From JAJDAH01 sp964487605 (GTDB taxonomy: Bacteria > Myxococcota_A > Polyangia > Polyangiales > Polyangiaceae), in assembly GCA_964487605.1 (NCBI GenBank), contig CAZARU010000013.1, positions 1 to 64,000 on the forward strand: a stretch of 64,000 nucleotides of DNA, given 5' to 3'. Numbering within the stretch: the first letter of the stretch is position 1; every line of letters begins with the position of its first letter. Below are positions 42,394 to 51,635 of the stretch, in pieces. The translations under genes were made by a program, and so were the position numbers. The notes under the pieces are model-generated. The model was not told the DNA's origin and made no database searches. It saw only the letters and a list, made by a program, of their open reading frames with translations.

Positions 42394-43190
42394 AGCAGTG
42401 GTTCGCAGTTCTCCTCGCGGCGACGGCGTGTCACACGGCCGGCTCGACCTGGATGGCGCAGCCGCTGCCGGACGACGACTGGTCGTCGGCCGCGGAGGGT
42501 CCCGAGTCCGCGCCGCCGAAGGCGGCTCATCCGGCGGCCCGCACCGTGGGCCCCGCGCGAACCGCTCCGGCGTCCGTTACGCCTCCGCCGGTGGAGCCCG
42601 CCAAGCTCGAAGGACGCGTGCTCGGGAAGTTCCGCAACACCTACTACGACTTCCCGAGCGAGGCGGACCACGAGGGAGACCCGGTCGCGCTCAGGAGCGC
42701 CAAGTGCAACACCATCAAGATGGTGCCGCGGGGCTTCCACGACGCGGTCTGCGTCCAGGGCAGCGGGCTGCTCGCCAGCGGCGCGACGGTCAGCTTCGCC
42801 AAGCGCGACTGCGCGTGCGCGGAGCTCTGCCCGCGAACTCAACAGAAGATCTGCTTCGACGAGCTCGATCGGGAGCGCTTCCCGTGGGGTCGCGGTGCGC
42901 TGGGACAAGCGATCACGCCGCTCTTGACCGTCGCGGTGGACGACACCGTCATTCCGATGGGCAGCGCGGTGTTCATTCCCGAGCTGGTGGGAATGCCGAT
43001 GGGGGGAGGCGGCCAGCACGACGGCTGCTTCGTCGCGCAGGACCGCGGCATGAAGGTCAAGGGCGAGCACGTCGACATCTTCACGGGCAGCGAGGCCGTG
43101 ACGAAGGTCTGGAACCAGGCCGTCCCGAGCAACCGCGGCGTCACGGTGGTCCTCGACTCGCCACGCTGCGAGCGCGCGCCTTCGGAGTGA
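42390..43190 (+). CDS. Lipoprotein with 3D (double-psi barrel) domain
   Basis: The product is 266 residues. The N-terminus MKQWFAVLLAATAC is a lipobox-type signal; a Pro/Ala-rich linker follows. The C-terminal part has the Asp-marked pattern of the 3D domain, as in MltA-type and resuscitation factors: VAVDDTVIPMGSAVFIPEL, HDGCFVAQDRGMKVKG, EHVDIFTGS. Several Cys (CACAEL, CPRTQQKIC) may make disulfides. A peptidoglycan-cleaving or binding role is inferred. Start overlaps the globin stop. It is convergent with an FHA gene, 1 nt apart. Confidence 0.82.
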   Translation: MKQWFAVLLAATACHTAGSTWMAQPLPDDDWSSAAEGPESAPPKAAHPAARTVGPARTAPASVTPPPVEPAKLEGRVLGKFRNTYYDFPSEADHEGDPVALRSAKCNTIKMVPRGFHDAVCVQGSGLLASGATVSFAKRDCACAELCPRTQQKICFDELDRERFPWGRGALGQAITPLLTVAVDDTVIPMGSAVFIPELVGMPMGGGGQHDGCFVAQDRGMKVKGEHVDIFTGSEAVTKVWNQAVPSNRGVTVVLDSPRCERAPSE

Positions 43191-43191
43191 C

Positions 43192-44061
43192 TCAGCGCGC
43201 GGCTCGGCGCGCCAGGGCGGCAATTCGCTGGACGAGCTGCCGGTCCTGCGCGGAGAGTGCCCGCACGTTCTCCCCGAGCACGTCCAGGTACGCCGAGATG
43301 ACCGCCAGGTCGAGCCCCTGCACCGACCCGACGAGCGTGTCGAGCCGGTCGACGAAGTCCGCGGGTAGCGGTCGCTCGGCGAACCCGTAGAGCGCGAACA
43401 CGTAGGAGACCCAGGCGCCCTTCCGCGTCATCTCGGCGAGGCGAAGCGCCCACGATGCCGCGGAGCGCGCGACGACTTCGTCTATTTTCCGCGCCTCACG
43501 CGCCGCACCGAGGATGTGCGTCAGCTGCGACTCGAGGACGCGCTCGGCGTCGGCCGGGCGCCCTAGCGCGAACGCGCGCTCGGCGAGCCCGCCGAGGACC
43601 TCGAAGACGTCGCGCCGATCCGTGGACGGGACCTCACGACGCTCGGCCGCGATGGCCGACGGCTCGAACGGCAGCACGGGGCGCAGCGTCTCCGGCGTCT
43701 CGACGCGATCACCCCGCAAGCGAGCGTCCTCGGCCTCGTTGCCTTCGAGGACGCGAAGCTCCTGCTGGCCCACGGTGACGACGTCGCCCGGGATGAGCCC
43801 GAGGACACCCTCGACGCGACGCCCGTTGACGAACACGCCGTTCGCGCTCGCGAGGTCCACCACCTTGGCGCCGTGAGCTTCGACGACGATCTTGGCGTGT
43901 TGCCGCGAAACGAGCGGATCTTCGCACTGGATCTGGCAGTTCCCCCCGCGGCCGATCAGGCTCTCCCCCTGCCGAAGGAGCAGCACGCGGTCTCCGTGCT
44001 GGATCCACACGACCGCCGTCGGCGGGCGAACGGCAGGTGGGGCCGGCGGCGTGTCGCGCAA
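43192..44061 (-). CDS. FHA-domain protein with helical C-terminus
   Basis: The product is 289 residues from TTG 44061. FHA motifs: SLIGRGGNCQIQCEDPLVSRQ with SRQHAKI, DLASANGVFVNGRRV. After a Glu/Arg-rich linker the C-terminal ~140 residues form helices (VFEVLGGLAERAFALGR, ILGAAREARKIDEVV). No output domain is recognised. This is the second FHA protein within 3.5 kb; both keep the phosphopeptide-binding Ser/Arg/His pattern. The gap to the hydrolase gene upstream is only 15 nt, so co-transcription is likely. Confidence 0.88.
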   Translation of the reverse strand: MRDTPPAPPAVRPPTAVVWIQHGDRVLLLRQGESLIGRGGNCQIQCEDPLVSRQHAKIVVEAHGAKVVDLASANGVFVNGRRVEGVLGLIPGDVVTVGQQELRVLEGNEAEDARLRGDRVETPETLRPVLPFEPSAIAAERREVPSTDRRDVFEVLGGLAERAFALGRPADAERVLESQLTHILGAAREARKIDEVVARSAASWALRLAEMTRKGAWVSYVFALYGFAERPLPADFVDRLDTLVGSVQGLDLAVISAYLDVLGENVRALSAQDRQLVQRIAALARRAAR

Positions 44062-44076
44062 CGTGTGAGGAAACTA

Positions 44077-45159
44077 TCACTTCCGACCCGCGTCCGCCCG
44101 GCGCTCGATGATCCCGAGCTCGCCCAGCTTGCGGCCGACCGTTCGAAAACCGTCCGACCGACCGAACTGGAGCAGGTGCCCGCCATGCCAGGAGTCGAGC
44201 TGCGCGCCGAAGTGACTCGAGAGCCTGCGAGCGTGCGCCACCGGGGTGATACGGTCGGCCTTGGCGGCGACGACGAGGATTCGACGCGCTTCGATGAGCC
44301 GCGGGCGATGCAGCGGGCTCACCGGGGCGTACACGCGTTCGAGCGCGGCATGCTGCTGGGCCGTACGGGCGCCACCCTCCCCGAGACGACCCTGATCGCG
44401 CGCGAAGTCCGCGATGGATGCGAGCGGGATCATGGGGATCGCGAACGACAACGAGGGCTCGACCGTGGCCGCGAGGGCGGTCGAGTAGCCGCCGAGGCTC
44501 ATGCCCATGACGCCCACCGAGGGGTGACCGCGCTCACCGAGCCACCTGACGAGGTCTCGCAGGTCGGCCATGGCGTGCCGAAAGCCTTCGATGGTGACGC
44601 GGGGGTCGGCGCCCGGGAAGGGCGGCGGACCACGTCGCCGCGGGTCGGCGCGCACACCGTGGAACGGCAGTACGAACAGCACCACGTCGAGCCCGAGCTT
44701 TCCGAACCAGCGCACGGGCCAGACGCGCTCCTCCACCGCGTAGGAGCCGGCCATGTAACCGTGGATGCAGATCGCCACGGGTCGTGGACGCGCGTGGAAG
44801 AACGCCCGAGCTCCCGCGACGTCGTTGGCCCTGCGTTCGTAGCGCGAAGCGATGTCGGGCATCACGACGCTGTGGGGGCTGGGCCAGGAGAGATCCCTCA
44901 CGTCGGCGCCGTTCGAGGTGCGCACCGGGCGCTCCGACACCGAGATGGGCCGCGGCTCTCGGAAGAACCCGGGGCCCGCCGCCGCGTCGCACGCGGCGCC
45001 GAGCATCGCGAGAACGCTCATCCTCTCGTCGTGACCCAGCGCCTCCGCCGCGCTGTGCCTCCGAGCCCGCGCGGACGTCGCCGAAGCCGCGTAGGTCGCG
45101 GCGCGATCGAAGGCCGCAGCAGCGTTGCCCAGGATGCGACGGGAGGCTCGGCGCAGCAC
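44077..45159 (-). CDS. Alpha/beta hydrolase
   Basis: The product is 360 residues from GTG 45159. Catalytic pattern: oxyanion CIHGYMAGSY, nucleophile GMSLGGYST (Ser), acid AAKADRITPV (Asp), base WHGGHLLQFG (His). The first ~90 residues are an Ala/Arg-rich helical extension without a clear signal peptide. The substrate is unknown. It lies just upstream of the FHA gene in the same direction and is divergent from the membrane sulfatase-like gene (87-nt gap). Confidence 0.85.
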   Translation of the reverse strand: MLRRASRRILGNAAAAFDRAATYAASATSARARRHSAAEALGHDERMSVLAMLGAACDAAAGPGFFREPRPISVSERPVRTSNGADVRDLSWPSPHSVVMPDIASRYERRANDVAGARAFFHARPRPVAICIHGYMAGSYAVEERVWPVRWFGKLGLDVVLFVLPFHGVRADPRRRGPPPFPGADPRVTIEGFRHAMADLRDLVRWLGERGHPSVGVMGMSLGGYSTALAATVEPSLSFAIPMIPLASIADFARDQGRLGEGGARTAQQHAALERVYAPVSPLHRPRLIEARRILVVAAKADRITPVAHARRLSSHFGAQLDSWHGGHLLQFGRSDGFRTVGRKLGELGIIERRADAGRK

Positions 45160-45246
45160 CGGCGCCGACCGTAGTACCGCGCATCCGAAGTTTCCACCGG
45201 GTTTGGAGCGGGCCCGGGACTAGCATCCGGGAACCGGTAGCGAGGC

Positions 45247-47487
45247 ATGAGCGCGGACGGCACCGAAGCGGGGGACTCGATCGTCGGGAGCGACGCGTCA
45301 CCACGGAAGTGGGCGACGACCGTCGCGTGGAGCTGGGGCGGAGCACTCGCGTTCGCCGCGACCGACGCCATCCAGAGCGCCCACGCGGACGTGGATCGGG
45401 TCGGCTCGCGGGCCGCGGTGGCGCTCGGGCTGTTCGCGTTCGCAGCGCCGTGGTTGCTCCTGGCCGGCCTCGTCGTCGCGCCGGCGCTTCACGTCCTCTC
45501 GGGGCGACGCCCGGCCGCGCAGGTCCCGACCGCCGGGTCACCAGACCGTCGGATGGCCGCTCCCGCAGCGCTCGGCCTGCTCTTCTTGCTGATGTACCGC
45601 TCGGCGCTCGCCGCGGGTCGGGCCGACGATCGAACGCTCTCGACGGCGGTGCTGGCCCTCGCCGTCCCGTTGCTCGCGGCCGTGGCCTGGGTGGCGCACG
45701 CCGCGCTCGTGGGGATCCTTTCGGTGATCCGGCGGCGGCTCGCACGGCACCCGCGACTCGCCTTCGCGGCGTGTGCGGCGCTCTCGGCGGGTGTGACCGC
45801 CACGACGACGGTGGGTGCCGTCACGGAGAACGCGGCAGGGCTCGGCGCCCTGGGCGCGGCGTGGGTCACGGCACCCGTGGCCGCTCTCGTCGCTCTGGCC
45901 GCTCTCGCGAGGGTCGTCGCGCGACGCGCGATCTCGACGCGCAAGCTCCTGGCGACGGGCGGCGGCCTGGCGGTGGTGGGCGCCGTGCTGGTGTCCACGT
46001 GGGAGGATCTCCCGCGGGCGGCGATCGGCGGGCGAGCCTGGACCGGCGGCATCGTTCACCTGCTGAGGACCGCGACGGACTTCGACGGTGACGGCTACTC
46101 GTCGCTCCTTCAGGGCGGCGACTGCGCGCCTTTCGACGACGACGTGGGCCCCGCCGCCAAGGACGTCCCCGACGATGGCGTCGATCAGAACTGCAACGGC
46201 GAAGATGCCTCCTCGGCGGTCGTGGCAGTTCCGCCGCGGTGGTTCGAGGATCGCCTGGGCCTGCAGAGCGCCGCCAACGCCGTGGTGGTCACGATCGAGG
46301 CCGTCCGCGCCGATCGAACCTCGCTCCTCGGGCACTCTCGCCCGACGACCCCGGAGCTGTCGGCGCTGGCCGAGAAGTCCGCGACGGTCTTCGAGCGAAC
46401 GTACGCCGCCACCTCGTCCACGCGCCTGACCATCGCCTCGCTCTGGAGCTCGCGCCCTCCTTCGACCTTGCCGTGGGAGCGCGACGGCCGTGCTCGCGTG
46501 CCCGCCTTCGACCAGAGCGCCCCGTGGATCCCGAAGTACCTGTCGGACGCCGGATTCGAGACGATGGCCGTGCTGCCGCGGTGGAGCGGCGTCCTGCCCC
46601 GCGAGGGGAGGGGATACGATCGCGGCTTCTCGACCTACGACGTGTCGACGGAGATCTCCGTGCGGGGCGGCGAGTTCCACGGGACATCGGCGCGGGTCAT
46701 CGTGGACCGCGCGATCGAACTCCTGGACCGCCGCTCGCGGGAGCGGTTTCTCCTCTGGATTCACCTGATCGAACCTCACGCTCGGTACGAGCGGTTCCCG
46801 GGAAGCCCGGACTTCGGTGACGAGGACCTGGACCGATACGACACGGAAATCTGGGGAGTCGATCGCGAGGTCGGGCGCCTGGTGGAGGCGCTCGAGAGGC
46901 GCGCGCTCCTCGAGCGGACGCTCGTCGTCGTCACCGGCGATCACGCCGAGGCGTTCGGCGAGCACGGCGTGGCGACGCACGCGACGACGGTCTACGACGC
47001 GGAGACCCTGACGGTCGGCGTCCTGCACGTCCCCGGCTCGAAGCCGCGGCGGGTACGCGAGCCCGTCGTCCACCACGACTTCGGCCCGACCCTGATGAAC
47101 CTGCTCGGCGTCCGCAAGGGCTTCGACGAGCTCCGCGGACGCAACCTGATCCCCGCGCTGGTCGGGCGGCGGCTGGAGCGGCCGAACTTCATCGTGGAGA
47201 TCTTCCACTCGGAGCACCATCGAAAGTACTGGGCAGCGCTCGTCGAGGGCGACGACAAGCTCGTCTACCGGGAGGACACCCAGGAGTACCGCCTCTTCGA
47301 TCTGGCGCGTGACCCCGGGGAGAAGCACGACGTGAAGGACGAACGCGCGGACGTCTACCAGCGGCTGCGGCACGGGCTCGTGCGCTTCGTGGACGGGGAA
47401 TCGCGGCGACTGCCCGTCGCGAAGAAGAAGCCCGGGAGCGCGGCGCCCACGCCGCGCACCGAAGAGCCGTCCGACCCGCCCCGCTGA
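45247..47487 (+). CDS. Membrane sulfatase/phosphotransferase-like protein with MopE-type motif and Thr at the active-site Cys position
   Basis: The product is 746 residues. The N-terminal ~265 residues have about seven TM segments (e.g. LFAFAAPWLLLAGLVVAP). A MopE-like calcium-type motif follows at ~278-318 (FDGDGYSSLLQGGDC, DDGVDQNCNGED). The alkaline-phosphatase-superfamily domain then has VTIEAVRADR, the metal motif VVTGDHAEAFGEHG (Asp565, His566) and DPGEKHDVKD. The sulfatase CxPxR active-site position reads TSSTR (Thr389-Arg393), so formylglycine formation is impossible; Thr could act as nucleophile as in LtaS- or EptA-like phosphotransferases. The ATG lies 87 nt from the divergent hydrolase gene. 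Confidence 0.85.
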   Translation: MSADGTEAGDSIVGSDASPRKWATTVAWSWGGALAFAATDAIQSAHADVDRVGSRAAVALGLFAFAAPWLLLAGLVVAPALHVLSGRRPAAQVPTAGSPDRRMAAPAALGLLFLLMYRSALAAGRADDRTLSTAVLALAVPLLAAVAWVAHAALVGILSVIRRRLARHPRLAFAACAALSAGVTATTTVGAVTENAAGLGALGAAWVTAPVAALVALAALARVVARRAISTRKLLATGGGLAVVGAVLVSTWEDLPRAAIGGRAWTGGIVHLLRTATDFDGDGYSSLLQGGDCAPFDDDVGPAAKDVPDDGVDQNCNGEDASSAVVAVPPRWFEDRLGLQSAANAVVVTIEAVRADRTSLLGHSRPTTPELSALAEKSATVFERTYAATSSTRLTIASLWSSRPPSTLPWERDGRARVPAFDQSAPWIPKYLSDAGFETMAVLPRWSGVLPREGRGYDRGFSTYDVSTEISVRGGEFHGTSARVIVDRAIELLDRRSRERFLLWIHLIEPHARYERFPGSPDFGDEDLDRYDTEIWGVDREVGRLVEALERRALLERTLVVVTGDHAEAFGEHGVATHATTVYDAETLTVGVLHVPGSKPRRVREPVVHHDFGPTLMNLLGVRKGFDELRGRNLIPALVGRRLERPNFIVEIFHSEHHRKYWAALVEGDDKLVYREDTQEYRLFDLARDPGEKHDVKDERADVYQRLRHGLVRFVDGESRRLPVAKKKPGSAAPTPRTEEPSDPPR

Positions 47488-47507
47488 CGCGACGGACCGG
47501 GCGAGGA

Positions 47508-49004
47508 TCACCCCAGCCGCTCGGCCACGAGACGGGCGAGCTCGGGCTTGATGACCTTCCCGACGGGATTTCGAGGAAGCTCGTCGAAGTAGAGGACGTG
47601 CTTCGGAACTTTGTACGCGGCCAGCCGACTCTTCGCCCACGCTCGAAGGTCGGGATCGGGCGCGCCAGCCGCGCCGGCCCGAAGCATGACGGCGGCGACC
47701 GCGATCTCGCCCCAGGTCTCGTCGGGGAGCCCGACCACCGCGACGTCCGCGACCACCGGATGCTCGCGAAGGACCTCCTCGATCTCGAGGGCCGAGAGCT
47801 TGTAACCGCCGCTCTTGAGGATATCGACGGAAGTGCGGCCCAGGATCTTGCCGTAGCCGGCCTCCGTCCACGTCGCGGTGTCTCCGCTGCGAAACCAGCC
47901 GTCGGAGAAGGCGGCGCGCGTCGCGTCGTCGAGACCGTCGTACCCCGCGAAGACCGTCGGGCCGCGAATCCAGATCTCGCCGGGCTCTCCGGGTCGCGCC
48001 TCGGCGCCGTGCTCGTCGACGATTCGAATCTCCATGCCCGGCAGCGCCGGACCGCAGGTCCCTGGAACACGGACCCCCCGGAGCGGGTTCGACATGCCGA
48101 CGCCAATCTCGGTCATCCCGAAGCGCTCGAGCGGATAGTCGCCCGAGAGATCGCGTAGGCGCTCCCCGATGGTCGCCGGCAGCGCGGCGGATCCGCTGGT
48201 CAGCAGCCGGAGCTTGCGCATCGCGCTGGCACGTCGGTCGCGGTGGCTGGCGCTCGCGTCGAACGCATCGAGGAGCTTCTTGTGCATCGTGGGCACCCCC
48301 ATGAGCACGGTGGCTTCGGGGAGCGCGTCCCAGACGCGATCGGCGTCGAACTTCGCCATCATGCGCGTGCGGCCGCCGGCGAGCACGGACACGAAGAGGG
48401 AAATTCCGAGGCCGTGGAGGTGGTGCAGCGGAAGCGTGTGGAGGAGCACGTCCGTCTCGCGCCACTCCCACGCCGCGCCGACCAGCCGCGCCAGGTCGAA
48501 GAGATTCCCTCCCGTGATGAGCGCGCCCTTGGGCTTCCCGGTCGTGCCGCTCGTGTAGAGAATGGTCGCCACGTCCGCGACCGAGGTCGATGGCGCTCGC
48601 GGAACGACGCCCGCGGGCGTCACGTCCTCCACGACGAGGACGAAGCGACCGTCGGCGTAGGGAGCCACCCGGTGAGCCATGTCTCGCGAGACGATGATCG
48701 CTTCGGACCGCGAAGCTTCCACGAACCATTTCTGCTCCGCCTCGGGGTGGAGCGGGCTCAGGGGGACGGCCACGGCCCCGGCGCCCACGACGCCGAAGAA
48801 TGCCTGCAGCCACCCCGCGCCCTGGGTCACCAGCATCGCCACCCGCCGCCCCGCGAGCTGCCTGCTCACCAGCTCGGCCGACACCGCGCCCGCCACTCTC
48901 CCCAGCTGCGCGAACGACGTCTCGCCACGTTCGTCCACCACGGCGACACGATCACCTCCGCCCTCGGTGAGTTCGGCCCATCGGGTGACGAGTCTCGCGG
49001 TCAT
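47508..49004 (-). CDS. MatB-like acyl-CoA synthetase (AMP-forming)
   Basis: The product is 498 residues. AMP-binding motif ILYTSGTTGKPKGA, then LLHTLPLHHLHGLGIS, TVLMGVPTMHKKLL, RFGMTEIGVGMSNPL and the catalytic-Lys tail RNPVGKVIK. The order and wording are closest to malonyl/methylmalonyl-CoA synthetases (MatB/ACSF3). Substrate remains inferred. The ATG overlaps the esterase stop (ATGA), last gene of CPBP-esterase-synthetase. It is convergent with the sulfatase-like gene, 20 nt apart. Confidence 0.88.
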   Translation of the reverse strand: MTARLVTRWAELTEGGGDRVAVVDERGETSFAQLGRVAGAVSAELVSRQLAGRRVAMLVTQGAGWLQAFFGVVGAGAVAVPLSPLHPEAEQKWFVEASRSEAIIVSRDMAHRVAPYADGRFVLVVEDVTPAGVVPRAPSTSVADVATILYTSGTTGKPKGALITGGNLFDLARLVGAAWEWRETDVLLHTLPLHHLHGLGISLFVSVLAGGRTRMMAKFDADRVWDALPEATVLMGVPTMHKKLLDAFDASASHRDRRASAMRKLRLLTSGSAALPATIGERLRDLSGDYPLERFGMTEIGVGMSNPLRGVRVPGTCGPALPGMEIRIVDEHGAEARPGEPGEIWIRGPTVFAGYDGLDDATRAAFSDGWFRSGDTATWTEAGYGKILGRTSVDILKSGGYKLSALEIEEVLREHPVVADVAVVGLPDETWGEIAVAAVMLRAGAAGAPDPDLRAWAKSRLAAYKVPKHVLYFDELPRNPVGKVIKPELARLVAERLG

Positions 49005-49921
49005 GCCGAGAGCGCTCCCAGCATTCGACCGTGCCAGAGCAGCATCTCGAGGGTTCCCACTTCTCGGAGCCACGGCTGGTCGTGCGGCCCAGGCGGGGCG
49101 CGAAACGTCGCGGGCACGCCGAGGTCGACCAGCCGTTTCGCGAGGACGCGATTCGCCTCGAGGTACGGGTCCCCCGTCGAGGTCAGCACGTGAATCGGGC
49201 GCGGCCCCACGCGCGAAACGGCGTCGGCCACCTGCTCGGCGTAGCGAAGCGCCGAGGGCTCCGTGAGCGCCGCCTGGACGCCGCCGAGCGTCGAGAAGGC
49301 GTGTGGCCTGCGAAGGAACACCTCGAACGCCACGTACCCGCCCAGCGAACAGCCGTCCAGACCGACGGGGCTCCCATCCCGGAACGAAGGCACTCGACCG
49401 CGGACGGCAGGGAGCAGAACCTCTTCGAGCCACGCAGCGTACCGGTCGAGCGTTCGCGCGGAGGGCCCGACGCGATGGGGGTTCGGCGTCACGGGACACA
49501 CGAGGAGGACCCCACCGAAGGGCCGCGCGGAGAGCGACGCGTTGAGCCACGTGACTCGTTCGTCCGAGAGGTACCGAGCGCGCGGGTGCGTCCGCGCGAT
49601 GGGCGGTCGGACGAGCCGCTCGTGAGCGGACACGAGCCCGTAGCGCTCGCCCCAGGCGTGGATGCCGAGCCGCTCGTTCCCCGTCTCACCGAGCCCGTGG
49701 AGCAGCACGAGGGCCGGCAGCGGCGCGCCCGGGGGCACACCACGAGGCTCGAGCACGAGGGCGCGACGAGCGATGCGCGGATCGCCTTCCAGAACGACAT
49801 CGTGCTGCACCAGAGCGTCGGAGGGGGGCGTATCGGCACCCGCTGGCCGCGCAACCGCGCTCACGGCGGCGGCGCCGAGCCCGGTGACGACTGCGCGACG
49901 GCCGATTCGCGGCGTGGTCAC
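49001..49921 (-). CDS. Exported (Tat-type) alpha/beta-hydrolase esterase
   Basis: The product is 306 residues. The N-terminus GRRAVVTGLGAAAVSAVA carries a twin-Arg-like signal. The catalytic pattern GLDGCSLGGYVAF has the GxSxG nucleophile, and PGPHDQPWL supplies a candidate His. The body is a dienelactone-hydrolase/esterase-like fold with LVLLHGLGETGNERL. Its stop overlaps the synthetase start and its start overlaps the CPBP protease stop by 4 nt, a clear operon. An esterase releasing an acid for CoA activation is a plausible but unproven link. Confidence 0.85.
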   Translation of the reverse strand: MTTPRIGRRAVVTGLGAAAVSAVARPAGADTPPSDALVQHDVVLEGDPRIARRALVLEPRGVPPGAPLPALVLLHGLGETGNERLGIHAWGERYGLVSAHERLVRPPIARTHPRARYLSDERVTWLNASLSARPFGGVLLVCPVTPNPHRVGPSARTLDRYAAWLEEVLLPAVRGRVPSFRDGSPVGLDGCSLGGYVAFEVFLRRPHAFSTLGGVQAALTEPSALRYAEQVADAVSRVGPRPIHVLTSTGDPYLEANRVLAKRLVDLGVPATFRAPPGPHDQPWLREVGTLEMLLWHGRMLGALSA

Positions 49922-50742
49922 GGTCGCCCCTGGGGGCGAAGGAGCGACCAGCCGAGCGCGACGCCCAGCGCGCCCAGGATCAGCGGCCCCAGCTCGACGT
50001 CACCGTCGAGGGCGTCGTCGGAGAACCGGACGTACAGGAGCACCCCGGTGTTGTAGACACCGTGGGCCACCATGGGCGGGACGAGCGACCCGGTGACGTG
50101 GCGCGCGGTCGCGAACGCCGCTCCCAGCAGGGTCGTCCCGACGACGTGGACGGGCTCGAGGTGGATGAGGCCGAAGGTGACGGCCGACACCCCGATCGCA
50201 GCGGGCGCGGGGGCCTCCGAGAACCCGCACTGCACGACGCCACGGAACAACGCTTCCTCGGCGACCGCGGGGGCGAGAGCGAGCGCCACGAACAGGAGCA
50301 GCATCTCCGCGGGTCCCGCGCTCCGTGCGGCAGCGGCCACGGTCTTCATCACCGTCGGATCCGCCCCGAGGGCCCGCTTCGCCACCTCGGCGGCAGCCGA
50401 CGCGAAGGGGGCCACGCCGAACACCAGCGCGCACGCGCCCAGGACGGCGCGCCGTGTCGTCGGCACGAGCCCGAGGGAAGGCACGGCGTCCAGGGAGAGC
50501 ACTCGCAGCGCGACCACGACGACGCCCAGCAGGAGGAGCTCGTTGACGAACGTGGTGAGCGCGAGCCACGTGGGCGAGCGCAAGAGCCCGTCGAGGCGGT
50601 CGCCGAGATCCTCGCCGGGCACGTTCTCGGTCACGCCGGCGACGACGAGCAGGGCGACGAGCAGCGTGCCGCCGAACGTCGTGGCGAGCACTGCGCCCAC
50701 CCAGGCCAGAAGCGCGTCGCGTGGCGTCGGCAGGCGCGGCAT
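49918..50742 (-). CDS. CPBP-family intramembrane metalloprotease
   Basis: The product is 274 residues with about seven hydrophobic segments. The CPBP (Abi) motifs are present: VAEEALFRGVV (EExxxR), FGLIHLEP (FxxxH) and MVAHGVYNTG. These integral-membrane proteases, related to Rce1, cleave CAAX-type or unknown substrates. First gene of a three-gene operon; start ATG at 50740-50742. Divergent from a Cys-rich lipoprotein with an 86-nt gap. Confidence 0.9.
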   Translation of the reverse strand: MPRLPTPRDALLAWVGAVLATTFGGTLLVALLVVAGVTENVPGEDLGDRLDGLLRSPTWLALTTFVNELLLLGVVVVALRVLSLDAVPSLGLVPTTRRAVLGACALVFGVAPFASAAAEVAKRALGADPTVMKTVAAAARSAGPAEMLLLFVALALAPAVAEEALFRGVVQCGFSEAPAPAAIGVSAVTFGLIHLEPVHVVGTTLLGAAFATARHVTGSLVPPMVAHGVYNTGVLLYVRFSDDALDGDVELGPLILGALGVALGWSLLRPQGRP

Positions 50743-50828
50743 GTGCGGGGACCTTGCAACGACGGGCCCGGGGTGGAAAGCGCGAACCGGTCGTGCCGCC
50801 GCTCGGAGGTTGAGCTAGGGTCTCGTGC

Positions 50829-51626
50829 ATGAGGCTGTCCGTCGCCCTTGCGCTCGCCTTCACCCTCGCGTCCTCGGCCTGCTCCTCATCGACGAAGGAG
50901 GGCCCTGCGAAGAAGAAGTCCCGAGACCCGTACGCCACCGTGACCGACCTCTGCGCGGAGTGGGCGAAGCGCGCGTGCAACGACACCGTCGTGGCCGCGT
51001 GCGCCGCACCCGATGCGGCGGCGTGTCAGGCCGCGCAGTCGGCGGCGTGCGAGGATCTCCATCCGTCCTTCGAGTACTCGTCCGAGGGCGCCAAGGAGTG
51101 CCTCGACGCCGTCGAGGCGGCGTACGCCGATGGCCGGCTCACGTCGGTCGAGCGCGCCATCGTGCAGACGCGGGGAGCCCCCTGCGACCTGGTCGAGCCG
51201 GGCGACGGCGAGAAAGACTCGATCTGCCAGGAGGACGGCGACTGCAACAAGGCGGCCGACCTCTCGTGCGTCCGGAGGGCCGGGCAGCGCAACGGCACGT
51301 GCCAGGTGGCGGAGACCGTGAAGGGGGGCTTCCCCTGCACCGAGCCGCACCAGATGTGCGAAGAGGGCTTCTACTGCGACGGATCCAACTGCATCGCGCG
51401 CGTCCCGACGGCGGGCGCTGCGTGTGCGCCCACGAAGCCCTGCGCCTCGAGCCTGAAGTGCGAGGGGCCGATGGACATGCAGACCTGCGAGCCGAAGCTC
51501 GCCAACGGCCAGACCTGCGCCGCGGACCTGGACTGCCAGAGCGGCCTCTGCCTCATGCCGGCGGCGCGCTGCACGCAGGAGATCATCCTGTCGCCCAGCG
51601 AGGCGATCTGCAGCGACTTTCAGTAG
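50829..51626 (+). CDS. Cys-rich lipoprotein
   Basis: The product is 265 residues. Signal MRLSVALALAFTLASSAC has a classic lipobox with Cys18. The mature part carries about 24 Cys in short pairs (CQEDGDCNKAADLSC, CEEGFYCDGSNC), likely disulfides. This style is common among myxobacterial surface lipoproteins. No enzyme motif. Followed 9 nt later by another lipoprotein gene, probably in one transcript. Confidence 0.82.
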   Translation: MRLSVALALAFTLASSACSSSTKEGPAKKKSRDPYATVTDLCAEWAKRACNDTVVAACAAPDAAACQAAQSAACEDLHPSFEYSSEGAKECLDAVEAAYADGRLTSVERAIVQTRGAPCDLVEPGDGEKDSICQEDGDCNKAADLSCVRRAGQRNGTCQVAETVKGGFPCTEPHQMCEEGFYCDGSNCIARVPTAGAACAPTKPCASSLKCEGPMDMQTCEPKLANGQTCAADLDCQSGLCLMPAARCTQEIILSPSEAICSDFQ

Positions 51627-51635
51627 ACTCCGCGC

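Noticed and set aside
45538..48813. 1091-codon open frame on the minus strand
   Set aside because: It runs antisense through the sulfatase-like gene and out of frame through the MatB-like gene. Its translation is Arg-rich low-complexity, typical of high-GC shadow frames.
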